From: Lachnospiraceae bacterium
GTDB lineage: Bacteria > Bacillota > Clostridia > Lachnospirales > Lachnospiraceae
Assembly: GCA_017443685.1 (NCBI GenBank)
Contig: JAFSYD010000050.1
Location: 1 to 5,820 of the forward strand
Direction: 5' to 3'
DNA: 5,820 bases
The first letter of the stretch is position 1, and each line of letters opens with the position of its first letter. Of the stretch, positions 4,615-5,820 are shown piece by piece. Made by a program: the position numbers and the translations under genes. The notes under the pieces are model-generated. The model was not told the origin of the DNA. It did not search any database and saw only the letters and a program-made list of their open reading frames with translations.

Positions 4615-5820
4615 ATGAATATCAGATTTACCAATGCCAGGATATTACAGACAAAGGAAGATCATGGGTTTGACATATTAGATGGCGAGCTTTGGACAAA
4701 AGGGAATGCGATCGCTTTTATCGGGTCTTCGGAGGATGCGGCGAACGCGGCGACAGGGGATGAGGTGATCATATGGGATCGGACGATCGACTGCGACGGC
4801 AACCTTCTGATCCCGGGATTTAAGGATGCGCATACACATACGGCGATGACCTTTTTACGGTCGTATGCGGATGATCTTCCGCTGCAGGAATGGCTGTTCG
4901 ACAAGGTTTTCCCGAAGGAAGACCAGCTTACGGCGGACGATGTGTACTGGCTTGATATCCTGGGGATCATGGAGTATCTGACGAGCGGGATCACGAGCAA
5001 TTTTGATATGTATTTCTTCCCGCCGATGAATGCGAAGGCGTCGATCGATTGCGGTTTCCGCACCGTGCAGACCTCCGGGATGAACAACTTCGGGGACGGC
5101 CCCGAAAAGGTTGAGGAGAATTACAATATCGTCAATGAGCTTGGGCAAAAGCATGACGGACTGGCGAAATTCATCATCGGGTTCCATGCCGAGTACACGA
5201 CGTCAAAGGAGCGGATGGAAGCGATTGCGGCATTGGCGCAGAAGTACCGGTCGCCCTGCTTCATGCATAATTCCGAGACCGAAAGGGAAGTAAAAGAGTG
5301 TATAGAGCGCTGGGGCAAAACGCCGACGCAGCTGACCGATGAGCTTGGGATGTATGAATACGGCGGCGGCGGTTATCACTGTGTATGGCTTGATGATAAG
5401 GATTTTTCGATCTTCAGGGAAAAGGGGCTGTATGCCGTATTAAATCCCGGGTCAAATACGAAGCTGGCAAGCGGGATCGCTCCGACAAAGCGCTATCTTG
5501 AGGAAGGGATCGCAGTGGCGCTCGGTACGGATGGTCCGTCCTCCAATAACTGCCTCGATATGTTCCGTGAGATGTTCCTTATGACAGGTCTTGCGAAGCT
5601 GCGTGAAAAAGATGCGGCGTGTGTACCGGCGGAGGAGGTACTGTATGCGGCAACGGCACAGGGGGCCCGGGCGATGGGCGTTCCCGAATGTGACAGCCTT
5701 GCAGTCGGCAAAAAGGCAGATATCGTAATGATCGATATTGCCCAGCCGAATATGCAGCCGGAGAACAATCTTGTGACGAACCTCGTGTATTCCGGATCCA
5801 AGCAGAATGTGAAGATGACG
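4615..5820 (+). CDS. mtaD: MtaD-like amidohydrolase (S-adenosylhomocysteine / methylthioadenosine deaminase family), 3' end beyond window
   Basis: This is 402 residues of an amidohydrolase-superfamily enzyme (COG0402), open to the window edge; the family is usually about 430-440 residues, so only a short C-terminal part of the closing beta domain is missing. Known members deaminate S-adenosylhomocysteine, methylthioadenosine or adenosine to the inosyl form in the cytoplasm. Metal and catalytic motifs are present in order: PGFKDAHTHTAM with H73/H75, GFHAEYTTS with H191, FMHNSETE with H218 and E221, GYHCVWL with H255, NPGSNTKLASGIAP (277-290), and ALGTDGPSSNN with D306. The segments HAEYTTS and HNSETE differ from the HAPYTCS and HLAETE of better-known MtaD, and I associate this form with a clostridial subgroup, so the exact substrate is uncertain and the symbol is provisional. 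ATG 4615 follows AAGGAAGGAAG (4597-4607). It is the third gene of the thrH cluster. SsnA or guanine-deaminase-like relatives are alternatives. Confidence 0.85.
   Translation, partial: MNIRFTNARILQTKEDHGFDILDGELWTKGNAIAFIGSSEDAANAATGDEVIIWDRTIDCDGNLLIPGFKDAHTHTAMTFLRSYADDLPLQEWLFDKVFPKEDQLTADDVYWLDILGIMEYLTSGITSNFDMYFFPPMNAKASIDCGFRTVQTSGMNNFGDGPEKVEENYNIVNELGQKHDGLAKFIIGFHAEYTTSKERMEAIAALAQKYRSPCFMHNSETEREVKECIERWGKTPTQLTDELGMYEYGGGGYHCVWLDDKDFSIFREKGLYAVLNPGSNTKLASGIAPTKRYLEEGIAVALGTDGPSSNNCLDMFREMFLMTGLAKLREKDAACVPAEEVLYAATAQGARAMGVPECDSLAVGKKADIVMIDIAQPNMQPENNLVTNLVYSGSKQNVKMT

Noticed and set aside
4662..5087. Minus-strand frames inside the amidohydrolase gene (also 4855-5187, 5121-5318 and 5493-5801)
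   Set aside because: They are antisense to a continuous conserved enzyme with all metal motifs; no start signals are seen.

Overview
The window looks like chromosomal DNA from an anaerobic Gram-positive bacterium of the Clostridia, most likely Lachnospiraceae. Three things suggest this: strong purine-rich Shine-Dalgarno sites before nearly every gene, extended -10 promoters of the TGTGCTATAMT type, and protein types I know from that family (a DUF815 AAA ATPase, an AI-2E family permease, a Lachnospiraceae-style fibronectin type III domain and an MtaD-like amidohydrolase). This assignment is inferred from recognition; no search was run. I see no rRNA, tRNA, CRISPR array, insertion sequence or phage gene.

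Layout. Bases 28-434 hold an extended -10 promoter and a small membrane protein with a highly acidic, repetitive Asp/Phe tail. It is followed by a terminator-like hairpin (464-498). Bases 513-1954 hold a DUF815-type ATPase gene that is not intact. An in-frame TAA at 636-638 interrupts the N-terminal part, and the loss of one base near 1026-1031 puts the AAA core (1037-1954) in a different frame. Adding one G there restores the family sequence. The AAA core alone is open and has its own well-placed ribosome binding site. An AI-2E family permease follows (1983-3188).

A small CxxC/CxxC zinc-ribbon-like gene lies on the minus strand (3192-3401), tail to tail with the permease and only 3 bases from it. 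It diverges from the rightward cluster across an AT-rich control region (3402-3482). The rightward cluster is thrH-like (3483-4085), a membrane-anchored fibronectin III protein (4129-4584) and an MtaD-like amidohydrolase (4615 to beyond the window end). The gaps are about 43 and 30 bases with no terminator seen, so co-transcription is plausible.

Functionally, ThrH (phosphoserine/homoserine phosphate chemistry) and the MtaD-like deaminase (S-adenosylhomocysteine or methylthioadenosine salvage) both touch serine, homoserine and methionine metabolism. The other genes look like envelope or housekeeping functions. I did not find a convincing new multi-gene system. The points most worth a second look are the doubly interrupted ATPase gene, the acidic-tail protein and the orphan zinc-ribbon protein.
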